DNA of 64,000 nt from contig JAENZE010000009.1 in assembly GCA_016841425.1 (NCBI GenBank), positions 62,001 through 126,000 of the forward strand, given 5' to 3'. Position 1 is the first letter of the stretch. The number at the start of each line of letters is the position of its first letter. Below are positions 63,204 through 64,000 of this stretch, piece after piece. The notes under the pieces were generated by a model that ran no database searches, had not been told where the DNA came from, and saw only the letters and a list, made by a program, of their open reading frames with translations. Made by a program: the position numbers and the translations under genes. The DNA is from Syntrophomonas sp. GTDB taxonomy: Bacteria > Bacillota > Syntrophomonadia > Syntrophomonadales > Syntrophomonadaceae.

Positions 63204-63818
63204 ATGTCAGGAAAATTGCAGATTAGATTACGCTGGATTTTGATTACCGTACTTATCCTGTTGGCCTTTGTTCTATGGGCTGACAGGATGGGTGCCATTT
63301 TCTTGCTCACCGGAGGCCAGGCGGTACTGACAGAACATCAAGATTTAAATAATAACGGAATTATTGAATGGTATTTTTTAGAAAACTATGGTCTGAGAAT
63401 TATCGAGAATGATGTGGAAGTATGGGCGTCTCCGGCTGAATGGCGAGTGTCTTCCTTTGCCTTTGGTGATACCAACCATGACGATAAAAAAGACCTGCTG
63501 ATTGTGGCTTGGAAAAAAGGAAGTTTTGGAGAAGATAAGCCCTTTTGGGTTAACATGAACGACAAGGAAATACGTTGCCACCTGTTTATATTTAACTTGA
63601 CCGAAGACCAGGTTAAACCGGTATGGATGTCTTCGGCTCTTCACCGACCCATCAACTCCCTGGAGGTACAGGATATCAACCAGGACGGCAAAAACGAGCT
63701 GCTGGTATACGAAGGCAGCTATTCTCTTCCATCCCGCTTTATGAGCCTCGATGCCTCAGAACCCACCCTCTGGCAGTGGCAAGGCTGGGGTTTCTACCTC
63801 CTGGATAATCCCAGATGA
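63204..63818 (+). CDS. Membrane-anchored protein with Asp/Asn-rich (VCBS/dockerin-like) repeats
   Basis: A 204-residue protein with an N-terminal membrane helix (about 10-27) and an outer domain carrying three calcium-loop-like segments: DLNNNGIIEWYFLE, DTNHDDKKDLLIV and DINQDGKNELLVY. These resemble FG-GAP/VCBS or EF-hand-like loops of beta-propeller proteins. It is probably cotranscribed with the DUF3160 gene and may act with it outside the cell. GGTGG lies before the ATG. Confidence 0.62.
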   Translation: MSGKLQIRLRWILITVLILLAFVLWADRMGAIFLLTGGQAVLTEHQDLNNNGIIEWYFLENYGLRIIENDVEVWASPAEWRVSSFAFGDTNHDDKKDLLIVAWKKGSFGEDKPFWVNMNDKEIRCHLFIFNLTEDQVKPVWMSSALHRPINSLEVQDINQDGKNELLVYEGSYSLPSRFMSLDASEPTLWQWQGWGFYLLDNPR

Positions 63819-63943
63819 AACCGGGAACAGTTCAAATTTATTATTATTGTCGGATCGAGTGTATGGGCAGATTTTTTCCCTGCGATAAGTATTTTCTCTA
63901 AAATAAAATATCAGATGATAAGATTTAAGGATATAAAATAAAT

Positions 63944-63967
63944 AGAAGCAGCCGGACGGCAGCTTCT
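63944..63967 (+). terminator. Terminator after the DUF3160 operon
   Basis: AGAAGCAGCC and GGCAGCTTCT pair with one mismatch around GGAC, followed by ATTTGTCTG. Confidence 0.6.
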
Positions 63968-64000
63968 ATTTGTCTGTCTGTGAGCAAAGTAAAGCTGACT

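Noticed and set aside
1-64000. CRISPR array
   Set aside because: No regularly spaced short direct repeats and no cas-like gene were seen.

Overview
The window looks like a chromosome segment of a spore-forming, low-GC Gram-positive anaerobe (Firmicutes, Clostridia). A syntrophic genus of the Syntrophomonas type would fit, but I infer this from gene content only. The evidence is the pheT-pheS / ysgA / rplT-rpmI-infC / thrS / ytxC order with a T-box and an L20-type leader, sporulation-type genes (ytxC, pdaB-like), S-layer homology (SLH) anchoring, a multiheme cytochrome with a Tat flavoprotein, and a methylmalonyl-CoA mutase operon.

1-9.5 kb is a minus-strand translation block: pheT (cut by the window edge), pheS with a T-box, an RNA methyltransferase, rplT, rpmI, infC (apparent AUC start), an attenuator leader and promoter, thrS, a DUF445 protein and ytxC. 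9.5-13.5 kb is small and accessory: arsC, a HARE-like helix-turn-helix protein, a Cys-rich protein, an intact XRE regulator facing a decayed one across mirrored operators, a degraded IS3-type end and tRNA-Val(GAC). 13.6-20.5 kb holds ExoD, a PdaB-like deacetylase, RmuC, several small membrane or hypothetical genes (some too short for routine calling), a tandem Spo0A-box-like site and a DMT transporter. 20.7-24.6 kb is a respiratory-type module: a pentaheme NapC/NrfH-like cytochrome divergent from a Tat-exported FAD reductase, followed by a PucR-type regulator.

24.6-41 kb mixes hypothetical and membrane functions: a GIY-YIG-like protein, a Cys-rich protein fused to a molbindin domain with a long leader hairpin, a DNRLRE protein, azlCD, a metal-binding HMA protein, an APC permease, a DUF389 protein with a leader ORF, two DegV proteins, a C_GCAxxG_C_C protein, a stand-alone molbindin and a DUF6125 protein.

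41-59 kb is the most striking part and revolves around vitamin B12. A cobalamin riboswitch with a terminator precedes six tightly packed minus-strand genes: a 1292-aa SLH-anchored protein with two alpha/alpha-barrel plus Ig-like units and a DUF4430 domain, a DUF4430 lipoprotein, EcfT, a fused double EcfA ATPase, a second barrel-SLH protein and an ECF S component. Barrel plus DUF4430-like beta domain is the layout of animal intrinsic factor and transcobalamin, so I infer a cell-surface corrinoid capture and import system. Directly upstream lies a nine-gene minus-strand run with a cobalamin adenosyltransferase, both methylmalonyl-CoA mutase subunits, MeaB, a divergent B12-domain paralog, a C_GCAxxG_C_C protein, an MtnA-like protein, a small protein and an M24 peptidase. 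Corrinoid capture, activation and use therefore sit side by side.

59-64 kb has a candidate small RNA, an inositol-monophosphatase-type gene, a DUF3160 lipoprotein and a membrane-anchored repeat protein.
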